11,947 bases of DNA, from assembly GCA_021769025.1 (NCBI GenBank), contig JAETTS010000043.1, positions 1-11,947 on the forward strand. Direction: 5' to 3'. Shown one piece after another: positions 6,280 through 11,947 of the stretch. The stretch comes from Enterocloster bolteae. Lineage in GTDB: Bacteria; Bacillota_A; Clostridia; Lachnospirales; Lachnospiraceae. Numbering within the stretch: position 1 is the first letter of the stretch; each line of letters starts with the position of its first letter. The notes under the pieces were generated by a model that did not search any database, was not told the DNA's origin, and was given only the letters and a program-made list of their open reading frames with translations. The position numbers were made by a program, and so were the translations under genes.

Positions 6280-6864
6280 TTGACATACATCGGAAACGAG
6301 CCATTCCTGGTAGGCGGCAAACCAATAAGCATCACCATGAACGATTACTGGAGGTGGGCTTACTCAGACCTTGCCGACAGCCGCAACCGTTCTGTGATGG
6401 CAGAGTTCATCGTGGCATCGTCCATCGGGGCGGCTCACTTAGATACAGATACATCCAGGTCGGCATGGAAGCAATACAGCCTGCTATCGCCGGATGGTTA
6501 CAAGCTGGAGGTCCAATCAGCTGCATACGTCCAGTCATGGGATACGGAGCATCCGGATCACGTTTCTTTTCAGATAGCTCCTTCCAGGATGCCGGACGGA
6601 ACCGGGAAACCAAAACTGGATACTCCCCTCCAACGGAAATCAGATGTCTACATCTTCTGCATATACAAGGCTATGGAAAAAGACGAGTCTCCTTTGGACC
6701 TGGACCTTTGGGAGTTCTATACGCTTCCAACTTCGGTACTGGACGAGATGAAGCCTGTTCAGAAAACAATAACGCTCCCATCACTTATGAAGCTGGAGCC
6801 GGTATGGTGCGACTATTACGGAATAGGGGAGGCAATACAGAAAGCAATGGAGAAGAACGCCTGA
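6280..6864 (+). CDS. Putative PD-(D/E)XK-fold protein with an ExQ variant motif
   Basis: 194 aa from a TTG at 6280, chosen because AAAGGAGG lies 8 bases upstream and no ATG is better placed. Residues 36-50 (NRSVMAEFIVASSIG, with E42) look like the first helix of the PD-(D/E)XK nuclease fold. Residues 64-87 give a strand pair, with D72 in a turn and LEVQS at 76-80 (E77, Q79) where the E-x-K motif would fall, followed by AAYVQSW. Residues 121-149 contain a hydrophobic strand (SDVYIFCIY) and an acidic DLDLWEFYTLP strand. Lysine-to-glutamine in this motif is known in active enzymes such as BglII, so loss of activity cannot be assumed. The gene lies 25 bases after the repressor and before the integrase, a common site for lysogenic cargo such as defence genes. 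Fold and role are inferences; the gene itself is well supported. Confidence 0.72.
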   Translation: MTYIGNEPFLVGGKPISITMNDYWRWAYSDLADSRNRSVMAEFIVASSIGAAHLDTDTSRSAWKQYSLLSPDGYKLEVQSAAYVQSWDTEHPDHVSFQIAPSRMPDGTGKPKLDTPLQRKSDVYIFCIYKAMEKDESPLDLDLWEFYTLPTSVLDEMKPVQKTITLPSLMKLEPVWCDYYGIGEAIQKAMEKNA

Positions 6865-6881
6865 GAAATCGGGCGTTTCTT
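6855..6881 (+). terminator. Weak hairpin with T-rich tail before the integrase gene
   Basis: AACGCC (6856-6861) pairs with GGCGTT (6872-6877) around a 10-base loop and is followed by TCTTTA. It overlaps the stop of the nuclease-like gene and ends 16 bases before the integrase ATG. The stem is only 6 bp and the T tract is interrupted, so it might attenuate integrase transcription rather than stop it. Confidence 0.3.
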
Positions 6882-6896
6882 TATGGAGGTGGTACT

Positions 6897-8618
6897 ATGG
6901 CTTATGCCAAACTAAAGCAAACAAATCCGAGGGTGGCTATATACGTCCGGGTGTCTACCCTTCACCAAGTAGACAAGGACTCGCTGCCGATGCAGAAGCA
7001 GGACCTTCTGGCATACGCAAAACTCATGCTCGGTACTGAAGACTGCGTTATCTTCGAGGATGCCGGGTACTCCGGCAAGAACACTGACCGTCCGAAGTTC
7101 CAGGAAATGATGTCGCAAATCCGGGCAGGCGGCTTCACTCACCTCCTGGTATGGAAGATTGACCGTATCTCCAGGAACCTTCTGGACTTCGCAACCATGT
7201 ATAACGAACTGAAGGACCTGGGCGTGATATTCGTCAGCAAAAACGAGCAATTTGACACATCTACCGCTATGGGCGAGGCAATGCTCAAAATCATCCTGGT
7301 CTTTGCGGAGCTGGAGCGGAACATGACTTCCGAGCGTGTGACAGCCACCATGATTTCCAGGGCAAATAACGGTCAGTGGAACGGCGGCAGGATACCTTAC
7401 GGTTACGACTATGACTACGATACCCACGACTTCACTCCGAGCGAAACGGAAGCGCCTATCGTTCAGCTGATCCATGACCTTTACGAGAAGGAGCGCTCCC
7501 TGGTCCGGGAGTCTCGCATACTGAACTCCAAAGGATACCGCACAAGAGCCGGCAATGAATGGAACCCGGTCTCCCTCCATATCATCCTTCACAATATCTT
7601 CTACTGTGGAGACTATCGGTACAATGTGCTGAAGGAAGGCGACCGGCAGAAAGTCAAGGACGAGTCCGAATGGATAACGATTGAGGAACACCATCCACCT
7701 ATCATCACCAGGGAGCAAAAGCAGCGTGTCATCACCATGCTGGATGCCAACTCCCGGATAAACAAGAAGAAGAACAACTACAAATCCGGAAAGTACACTC
7801 ACATATTCTCCGGGCTGTGCTTCTGCGGAAACTGCGGCTGTCCTATGGGCGCTGCCCCGGCTTCTCTACGGGCGGACGGCTGGCGGTACTCGAAATACTC
7901 ATGCCCTACCCGGCGTAAGAACGCATACACTTGTACCGGCAAGTCAACATCTGATCCTATCGTTGGGGAGTTTGCCATGAACTACATACTCAATATGCTG
8001 AACGCACAGAGAAACTTCGAGAACATCTCCTCTCCGGATGACTTGCAGGCTATCCTGCTGACTGGCAATACCTTTTCGTATATCGACAGCATAGAACCGG
8101 ATGGAGTGCTTGATTTATATGACATTCTGGCTTCGGGGAAGGTCCAGGGAGCGGTATTCGGCAAGGGGGCGAACATCAAACCGAAAGACGGCGAGGACAG
8201 CGAAATTGCCTCTCTGAGAGCCGAGAAGCAAAAGACGGAACGTGCATTAGACAGACTCCGCAACCTCTACCTCTATTCTGAGGATGCTATGTCTGAGAAG
8301 GAATACATCATCCAGCGGACAACTCTTACTGAAAAGCTGGACGAAATCAATGACGAGATCGGCATGATGCAGTCGGACGAATGGCAACAATCAGTCTCTG
8401 ATGAAATGTTCATTGCGAAGGCGAGCGAGTTCATCATCAGTCAAAAGCTGACCGACCGGAACTACATCAATTACAAGAGGCTGGCTCAGTCAGTAGATGC
8501 CGAAGTCCTACGCAACTTTCTCACCAGCATCATTGACAGCATCATCGTAACGGATGGCATGGTGCAGCGTATCACTTTCAAAAATGGACTGTCTCATTCT
8601 TTTATCTTCAAGCAATAG
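6897..8618 (+). CDS. Large serine recombinase (phage integrase)
   Basis: 573 aa. The ATG at 6897 has GGAGGTGG at 4-9 bases upstream; the frame stays open further upstream but has no start signal there. Residues 12-155 form the resolvase catalytic domain: YVRVS with nucleophile S20 and R18, then LLVWKIDRISRN with D89, R90 and R93, then FAELERNMTSER. Residues 160-280 match the 'recombinase' DNA-binding domain (RIPYGYDY, LHNIFYCGDYRY). A zinc ribbon follows: C308/C310, C313/C315, C336 and C346. Residues 434-495 form a charged coiled-coil, the part that controls integration versus excision in this family. Length and domain order are those of intact phage integrases (TP901-1/A118 type). It integrates the element by attP x attB recombination; excision needs a directionality factor, not identified here. 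Confidence 0.95.
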   Translation: MAYAKLKQTNPRVAIYVRVSTLHQVDKDSLPMQKQDLLAYAKLMLGTEDCVIFEDAGYSGKNTDRPKFQEMMSQIRAGGFTHLLVWKIDRISRNLLDFATMYNELKDLGVIFVSKNEQFDTSTAMGEAMLKIILVFAELERNMTSERVTATMISRANNGQWNGGRIPYGYDYDYDTHDFTPSETEAPIVQLIHDLYEKERSLVRESRILNSKGYRTRAGNEWNPVSLHIILHNIFYCGDYRYNVLKEGDRQKVKDESEWITIEEHHPPIITREQKQRVITMLDANSRINKKKNNYKSGKYTHIFSGLCFCGNCGCPMGAAPASLRADGWRYSKYSCPTRRKNAYTCTGKSTSDPIVGEFAMNYILNMLNAQRNFENISSPDDLQAILLTGNTFSYIDSIEPDGVLDLYDILASGKVQGAVFGKGANIKPKDGEDSEIASLRAEKQKTERALDRLRNLYLYSEDAMSEKEYIIQRTTLTEKLDEINDEIGMMQSDEWQQSVSDEMFIAKASEFIISQKLTDRNYINYKRLAQSVDAEVLRNFLTSIIDSIIVTDGMVQRITFKNGLSHSFIFKQ

Positions 8619-8672
8619 TGAGACAAAAACACCCAGGAGACCGCATATCTCCTGGGTTTCTTGTCTGTCTCA
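8619..8672. terminator. Bidirectional intrinsic terminator between converging genes
   Basis: The inner stem is 10 bp: A8631-A8640 pairs with T8648-T8657 (CCCAGGAGA / TCTCCTGGG) around the loop CCGCATA. It is followed by TTTCTTGTCT on the plus strand and by GTTTTTGTC on the minus strand. An outer inverted pair, TGAGACA (8619-8625) and TGTCTCA (8666-8672), extends the hairpin. It would stop both the integrase transcript and the opposing operon. Confidence 0.82.
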
Positions 8673-8699
8673 TTTTCGCCTTTTTCTTGCAGATGGGAT

Positions 8700-9182
8700 T
8701 TATGCTCCGGCAACGGCTTCTCTGATAGTGCTGACTGCGATGTCCTCTTTGAAACGACTGTCATCACCATTCATCAGAAGGACGAACCGGATAACTGTAT
8801 TCTCCAGTGCGGCGCCTTCAATTTCCTTGATCCGGGCAGAGCCGTCTGCTACCTGGCTGATTGTCTTTTCTGCGAAACTGATAATCTCCTGCCTTCTTGC
8901 ACCGCAAAGTTGCTCTGTCTTTGTTCTCAGCTTTCCGGATGGCTTCTTCTCTGCTTTCTTCGGTTCAGCTTCGACCTTCAGCTCATACTCGCTGGCAGAA
9001 ACAAATCTGTAATATGTACCATACTGGTTTTTCGACTCTTTGAGGACTACCTTGCGGCAGCTGGTCTCTCCAACCTTCACATCAGCGATGACTTCCTTGC
9101 CATCCTGCTTTACTTCCAGTACCTTCTCAACCTTAACTTCCAGCTTCTTTTCGATTGTCTCAATCACTTTCTTGTTATCCAT
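8700..9182 (-). CDS. 160-aa protein of unknown function at the element edge
   Basis: Start at the ATG 9182, with AAGGAGG 8 bases upstream; an in-frame TTG at 9209 precedes that site. The N-terminal third is rich in Lys, Glu and Val (DNKKVIETIEKKLEVKVEKV) and looks like a helix followed by beta strands up to about residue 70 (GTYYRFVSASEYELKVE). A lysine/alanine-rich linker at about 70-90 joins a helical C-terminal half (RRQEIISFAEKTISQVADGS, ENTVIRFVLLMNGDDSRF). No signal peptide, membrane segment or catalytic motif is seen. It is the second gene after the 48-aa repeat protein, under a TTGACA promoter, and converges on the integrase. It could be phage cargo, a regulator or directionality factor, or the first host gene. 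I do not recognise a family. Confidence 0.7.
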   Translation of the reverse strand: MDNKKVIETIEKKLEVKVEKVLEVKQDGKEVIADVKVGETSCRKVVLKESKNQYGTYYRFVSASEYELKVEAEPKKAEKKPSGKLRTKTEQLCGARRQEIISFAEKTISQVADGSARIKEIEGAALENTVIRFVLLMNGDDSRFKEDIAVSTIREAVAGA

Positions 9183-9187
9183 AATCT

Positions 9188-9334
9188 CTACCTCCTTGTA
9201 ATTCTCCAAAGATCATCTGGTTCCAATTCTGCATCCTGATCCTCTACCTCAAAAAGGATGTGGCGAAGCTCCTCTACCGTCATTTGCTGATCCTCTATCT
9301 CGAATAGTTTCTTTCTAAGTTCCCTTATCGTCAT
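9188..9334 (-). CDS. 48-aa acidic microprotein made of two 17-residue repeats
   Basis: ATG at 9334 with GGAGG 8 bases upstream; the stop TAG lies inside the ribosome binding site of the next gene, 5 bases before its ATG, so the pair is translationally coupled. The protein consists of MTIRELRKKLFEIEDQQ (residues 1-17), then MTVEELRHILFEVEDQD (18-34), then a 14-residue tail ending LWRITRR. The two units share 11 of 17 residues, with I/V swaps at two more, so each is probably an amphipathic helix and the pair a small helical hairpin or dimerising element. Net charge is negative in the repeats and positive at the end. Its own promoter (9377-9404) makes it a first-in-operon gene. No function can be assigned. 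Confidence 0.72.
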   Translation of the reverse strand: MTIRELRKKLFEIEDQQMTVEELRHILFEVEDQDAELEPDDLWRITRR

Positions 9335-9376
9335 GTCCCGCACCTCCTGGTATTTCCTTTGTTTTATCGTACTCGT

Positions 9377-9404
9377 ACTCTAACACTGTCACCTACGTTG
9401 TCAA
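9377..9404 (-). promoter_or_regulatory. Promoter of the two-gene operon at the element edge
   Basis: On the minus strand, a perfect -35 TTGACA (9404-9399), a 16-base spacer and a -10 TAGAGT (9382-9377, 4 of 6 to consensus) lie 43 bases before the ATG of the 48-aa gene. A direct duplication, GAGTACGAGTAC, overlaps and follows the -10 box. Confidence 0.6.
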
Positions 9405-9435
9405 TGGTTTTACGGAAAGTTTTTTCGGAAAATTT

Positions 9436-9473
9436 CAAAAAAATTACCCGGCAGGTAATCTCTACCTACCGGG
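9436..9473 (-). terminator. Intrinsic terminator of the queA operon
   Basis: CCCGGCAGGTA (9447-9457) pairs with TACCTACCGGG (9463-9473), 10 of 11 pairs, with a 5-base loop. On the minus strand the stem is followed by TAATTTTTTTG. It lies 41 bases after the queA stop. No T tract follows on the plus strand, so it acts only on the leftward transcript. It gives the last clearly chromosomal signal before the element. Confidence 0.85.
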
Positions 9474-9493
9474 CAACTCTAAACCCTCTACTT

Positions 9494-9513
9494 CACAAAT
9501 GTAACATTTTGTG
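9494..9513. repeat. 20-bp palindrome just after the queA stop
   Basis: CACAAATGT (9494-9502) and ACATTTTGTG (9504-9513) form an inverted repeat with one extra base in the second arm. It directly abuts the queA stop codon. There is no T tract beside it, so it is not a terminator by itself; it may protect the mRNA 3' end or be a protein-binding site. Confidence 0.4.
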
Positions 9514-10539
9514 TCAAATTATAAGCATGGCATCCCCAAAGCTAAAAAACCGGTATCTCTCCCTGATTGCCTCCTGATATGCGTTTAACACATGTTCTCT
9601 TCCGGCCAGGGCCGAAACCAGCATAACCAGGGTAGACTCAGGCAGGTGGAAATTGGTGATCAGGCAGTCCAAAACTTTGAACTGATACCCTGGATAGATA
9701 AAAATCTCTGTCCAGCCGCTTCCTGCTTTTACAGTTCCGTCTTCTTTCGCCGCAGATTCTATGGTTCTGCAGCTGGTGGTTCCCACACAGATGATGCGGC
9801 CCCCCTTTTTCTTTGCATCGTTGATCTTCTTAGCCTCTTCCTCATCCACCATATAAAACTCCGAGTGCATATGATGATCCAGTATATTCTCCACCTTTAC
9901 CGGACGGAAAGTTCCCAGCCCCACATGAAGGGTCACGCGGGCAATGGCGACTCCCATGCCCTCAATCTGTTCCAACAACTCCTTCGTAAAATGAAGGCCT
10001 GCCGTAGGTGCCGCCGCAGACCCTTCATGTTTTGCATAGACCGTCTGGTAACGGTTTTTGTCCTTCAGCTGGTGGGTGATATAGGGAGGCAGGGGCATCT
10101 GCCCCAGCCGATCCAGGATCTCTTCAAAAATTCCCTCATAGGAAAATCGGATCAGCCGGTTTCCTTCCTCCACCACATCCATGACTGTACCCTTTAAACG
10201 TCCGTCTCCAAAGGAGATCACGGTTCCTGGCTTTGCCTTTTTTCCTGGCTTTACCAGTGTTTCCCATACATGTTCTTCTATTCTCTTTAAGAGGAGTACT
10301 TCTATCTTGGCCTGAGTATCCTCCTTTACGCCAAACAACCGGGCCGGGATGACCTTGGTATCATTGATCACCAGACAGTCCCCCTCTTTCAGATAAGAAA
10401 GAATATCTGGAAATCTCCGGTGTTCCAATGTCCCGTCTGTCTTGTCAAGCACCAAAAGCCGGGACGATGAACGGTCCTCCAGCGGGTCTTGAGCGATCAG
10501 TTCCTGGGGTAATTCAAAATTAAAATCCGATACGTTCAT
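9514..10539 (-). CDS. queA: S-adenosylmethionine:tRNA ribosyltransferase-isomerase QueA
   Basis: 341 aa, full length for the family. QueA transfers and isomerises the ribosyl moiety of S-adenosylmethionine onto 7-aminomethyl-7-deazaguanine in tRNA, giving epoxyqueuosine at wobble position 34 in the cytoplasm. Family blocks are clear: the N-terminal [38 protein letters not shown], the [10 protein letters not shown] block, [37 protein letters not shown] and the C-terminal [12 protein letters not shown]. The ATG is preceded by GGGAG at 6 bases and overlaps the preceding gene's stop as ATGA, so it is translationally coupled. Other queuosine genes (tgt, queG) are not in view. The frame is intact, so the neighbouring element did not disrupt it. 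Confidence 0.97.
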   Translation of the reverse strand: MNVSDFNFELPQELIAQDPLEDRSSSRLLVLDKTDGTLEHRRFPDILSYLKEGDCLVINDTKVIPARLFGVKEDTQAKIEVLLLKRIEEHVWETLVKPGKKAKPGTVISFGDGRLKGTVMDVVEEGNRLIRFSYEGIFEEILDRLGQMPLPPYITHQLKDKNRYQTVYAKHEGSAAAPTAGLHFTKELLEQIEGMGVAIARVTLHVGLGTFRPVKVENILDHHMHSEFYMVDEEEAKKINDAKKKGGRIICVGTTSCRTIESAAKEDGTVKAGSGWTEIFIYPGYQFKVLDCLITNFHLPESTLVMLVSALAGREHVLNAYQEAIRERYRFFSFGDAMLII

Positions 10540-10922
10540 GGCGTTCTCCCTGCTCCAGCGTCACTCTCCGTCTCTGCAACGATTCCTCCATGATCCATCT
10601 GATACCGCCGGTATATCTTAGGCCCATACATGATTCCCATAAGCACAAAGAACAGAATCACCAGAGCCACGCCCCGCTTCCAGCCATAGGGCTCCCAACC
10701 GGTCTTTTTGGGCTCCTTCTTTTGTATCGGCTCATACTCAATCCTTTTTGGTATGGCCTGGAGATGAAGCTCTTCCTTGCCAGTCTCCGGTGAAACTTTC
10801 CACTGCATAGCATATCGGGTATGGCACTCCAGGCACTCTTCTATATTGGGATTCTGCCTGTCAACCTCCAGCTTTCCCCCACAGGATGGGCATGTTAATT
10901 CGGTCATTTTTACAACATCCAT
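10536..10922 (-). CDS. Zinc-ribbon protein with one transmembrane segment
   Basis: 128 aa. An N-terminal zinc ribbon is formed by C11-x2-C14 and C30-x2-C33 (CPSC, CLEC). It is followed by a polar linker (about 40-80), a membrane segment at about 84-100 ([16 protein letters not shown]) and a short basic then acidic tail. The ATG has AAGGAG 9 bases upstream, starts 5 bases after the upstream gene's stop, and ends in a 4-base overlap with queA. Small ribbon-TM proteins of this build are frequent in Firmicutes, but their roles are largely unknown. The tight coupling to queA is probably organisational; I would not infer a role in tRNA modification from it. Confidence 0.8.
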   Translation of the reverse strand: MDVVKMTELTCPSCGGKLEVDRQNPNIEECLECHTRYAMQWKVSPETGKEELHLQAIPKRIEYEPIQKKEPKKTGWEPYGWKRGVALVILFFVLMGIMYGPKIYRRYQMDHGGIVAETESDAGAGRTP

Positions 10923-10927
10923 ATGTT

Positions 10928-11659
10928 CTAACTCCTTCCGTAAACTCGTTTGTGGAGGGCAATTACCTGATCAAGCCCTCTGACAGCATCGTACTGGACT
11001 CCCTCGTACATAAAATGATGATCCGTAATAATCTTGGGATTGCGTTCTCCTATGGCTTTTACAATCTCCAGACTGGCCTTCTTGGGCGGGCTGTCCTGCA
11101 TGAATCCCCACTCACCGTTCAGGGGATAGGCAACCAATGCCCTGTCATATCCTCCGTCCTGGCAGAGATATTTCTCCGTATAAAAACATGCCACCATATC
11201 GTCAAGACGGAATACACAGGGCTTAAGTCCCGGAAACTTAATATAGTTCGTTGTGATGAATCCCATCTTCTTTAAGCTGTTGGTATCTTTCCCCTTTTCC
11301 AGGGAAAAGAGCACGGTTCCCGGCTGTAAAAACTCCTGAGCCGCCTGATAGATCTCCTGCTCTCCAAGGCCAGTGATCTTATAGGCCTCCACCCAGCCCC
11401 GCTCCTTTTTGTCCTGCATGTAGACTCCCAACGCTACCAGGAAAATACTGGGGACAATGATCACCAGCGCTGTCACGACCGCTTTTTCCACTCCTATGAC
11501 CCCGTACAATGCCACGGCCAATAAGATGCCGATTCCAATGAGCATAGCGCCAGCGGCCACCAGCCCCTTCCCTGCCCCTGCCACGCTATACATGTACCGT
11601 AATACGCTGCCCTTCTTTGTCATCTTCTTTTTCAGCCTGTCATCCGGAACAAATACCAT
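10928..11659 (-). CDS. Two-TM membrane protein with cytosolic C-terminal domain, unknown function
   Basis: 243 aa. A basic N-terminus (residues 8-21) is followed by two hydrophobic segments at about 32-54 and 60-80, a short loop between them, and a soluble region of about 160 residues. By the positive-inside rule both ends should be cytosolic. The soluble part is mixed alpha/beta (LGEQEIYQAAQEFLQPGTV, GFMQDSPPKK, PKIITDHHFMYEG) with no catalytic motif I recognise. GGAGGGAAAGGG lies before the ATG, and it is the first gene of the operon with the ribbon protein and queA, 40 bases downstream of a good -10 box. It looks like a host housekeeping-type hypothetical rather than element cargo. Confidence 0.8.
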   Translation of the reverse strand: MVFVPDDRLKKKMTKKGSVLRYMYSVAGAGKGLVAAGAMLIGIGILLAVALYGVIGVEKAVVTALVIIVPSIFLVALGVYMQDKKERGWVEAYKITGLGEQEIYQAAQEFLQPGTVLFSLEKGKDTNSLKKMGFITTNYIKFPGLKPCVFRLDDMVACFYTEKYLCQDGGYDRALVAYPLNGEWGFMQDSPPKKASLEIVKAIGERNPKIITDHHFMYEGVQYDAVRGLDQVIALHKRVYGRS

Positions 11660-11698
11660 AACCCTTTCCCTCCTGCCATATTATAAGCTTTTGGACAT

Positions 11699-11727
11699 AT
11701 TATAGCTCATGGGGTGTTGTAGGGCAA
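11699..11727 (-). promoter_or_regulatory. Promoter of the membrane protein-ribbon-queA operon
   Basis: On the minus strand, -35 TTGCCC (11727-11722), a 17-base spacer and a consensus -10 TATAAT (11704-11699) lie 40 bases before the first ATG. A second TATAAT on the same strand (11685-11680) lacks a -35 box at proper spacing. Confidence 0.7.
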
Positions 11728-11741
11728 TAGAATTTTAGAGT

Positions 11742-11793
11742 TTGCAGAAATTGCAGAAAACGTTTTCCACTCAGACAGAAAACGTTGTGGAAA
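11742..11793. promoter_or_regulatory. Cluster of repeats with a LacI/CcpA-like palindrome
   Basis: GAAAACGTTTTC (11756-11767) is a perfect 12-bp palindrome with a central CG, as in LacI-family operators; it matches 12 of 14 core positions of the CcpA cre consensus. CAGAAAACGTT occurs at 11754-11764 and again at 11776-11786, 22 bases apart. AACGTTTTC/GAAAACGTT and TTTCCAC/GTGGAAA (11764-11770, 11787-11793) form further inverted pairs. Just before, TTGCAGAAA is repeated in tandem (11742-11759). It lies between the two divergent promoters, so it could regulate either one. Confidence 0.5.
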
Positions 11794-11833
11794 GGATTGA
11801 GAAAAAAGTTCTGAAAAAAGTCAAAAATTTTGC

Positions 11834-11862
11834 TTGCACACTTGGACAGATTATAGTATGAT
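11834..11862 (+). promoter_or_regulatory. Promoter of the tRNA-Arg gene
   Basis: TTGCAC (11834-11839), a 17-base spacer and -10 TATGAT (11857-11862, 5 of 6) end 9 bases before the mature tRNA. The 30 bases upstream of the -35 are rich in A tracts (GAAAAAAG, GAAAAAAG, CAAAAA), as in UP elements of strong stable-RNA promoters. Confidence 0.65.
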
Positions 11863-11871
11863 ATAGAAGAT

Positions 11872-11943
11872 GCGTCTGTAGCTCAGTGGATAGAGCAGTG
11901 GCCTCCGGAGCCGCGTGCGTAGGTTCGATTCCTATCAGACGCA
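11872..11943 (+). tRNA. tRNA-Arg, anticodon CCG
   Basis: A 72-base cloverleaf. The acceptor arms GCGTCTG and CAGACGC pair perfectly with discriminator A; the D arm is GCTC...GAGC. The anticodon stem GTGGC/GCCGC has one G-T pair and encloses loop CTCCGGA with anticodon CCG, which reads CGG arginine codons. The T loop is TTCGATT. The CCA end is not encoded and must be added by nucleotidyltransferase. A TTTT run follows at the window edge. It is intact and lies more than 2 kb from the integrase, so it is not the attachment site of this element. Confidence 0.95.
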
Positions 11944-11947
11944 TTTT

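Noticed and set aside
6255..6896. The integrase reading frame stays open for 214 codons upstream of its ATG, suggesting a 787-aa fusion protein.
   Set aside because: It runs through the nuclease-like gene in another frame, its translation is Arg/Gly/Pro/His-rich without domains, and a strong ribosome binding site marks the start at 6897.
6912..7802. A 296-codon open frame on the minus strand inside the integrase gene.
   Set aside because: It is antisense to clearly conserved recombinase domains, and its protein has no recognisable family; it is a composition-driven shadow frame.
11872..11943. tRNA-Arg as the integration site of the element.
   Set aside because: The tRNA is intact and separated from the integrase by the whole queA operon; large serine recombinases also seldom use tRNA genes.

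Overview
The window looks like the right-hand part of an integrated temperate phage (or phage-like element) next to ordinary chromosome of a Gram-positive, probably Clostridia/Lachnospiraceae-type bacterium. This rests on strong AGGAGG-type ribosome binding sites before nearly every gene, sigma-A-like promoters, a tRNA gene without encoded CCA, and a gene set typical of Firmicutes prophages. The species cannot be named from the sequence.

Layout. (1) Positions 1-5648, all on the minus strand: a tightly packed early operon. In transcription order it holds a Cro-like XRE regulator (5436-5648), a second XRE-type regulator (4916-5407), a 58-aa protein, a membrane-anchored SleB-type cell-wall hydrolase, a small two-TM membrane protein, an 89-aa protein, a 76-aa cysteine-rich protein, RecT annealase, a RecE-like PD-(D/E)XK nuclease, a replication-initiator/replisome organizer, a DnaC-like helicase loader, and the first codons of one more gene that runs off the left edge. 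(2) Positions 5649-5879: a divergent control region with several palindromes. (3) Positions 5880-8618, plus strand: the lysogeny operon, with a short XRE repressor, a 194-aa protein with a PD-(D/E)XK-like ExQ motif, and a large serine recombinase (integrase), ending at a bidirectional terminator. (4) Positions 8700-9404, minus strand: a small two-gene operon with its own promoter. It encodes a 48-aa protein built of two copies of a 17-residue unit and a 160-aa protein I do not recognise. (5) Positions 9436-11943: host chromosome, with the terminator of a three-gene minus-strand operon (membrane protein, zinc-ribbon membrane protein, queA), a divergent intergenic region with LacI-type palindromes, and a plus-strand tRNA-Arg(CCG).

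How it works together. The short repressor and the Cro-like regulator face each other across a palindrome-rich region, as in a lysis/lysogeny switch. Recombination (RecT plus RecE-like nuclease) and replication (initiator plus loader) follow in the leftward operon. The rightward operon keeps the lysogen and supplies integration. The element/host boundary lies somewhere between the integrase stop (8618) and the queA terminator (9446), but only one end is visible, so the attachment core cannot be fixed.

Most worth following up: the ExQ nuclease-like gene between repressor and integrase, the two-repeat microprotein with its unknown partner at the element edge, and the operator layout of the switch. 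No CRISPR array, insertion sequence or rRNA was seen, and no stretch longer than 300 bases lacks a gene.
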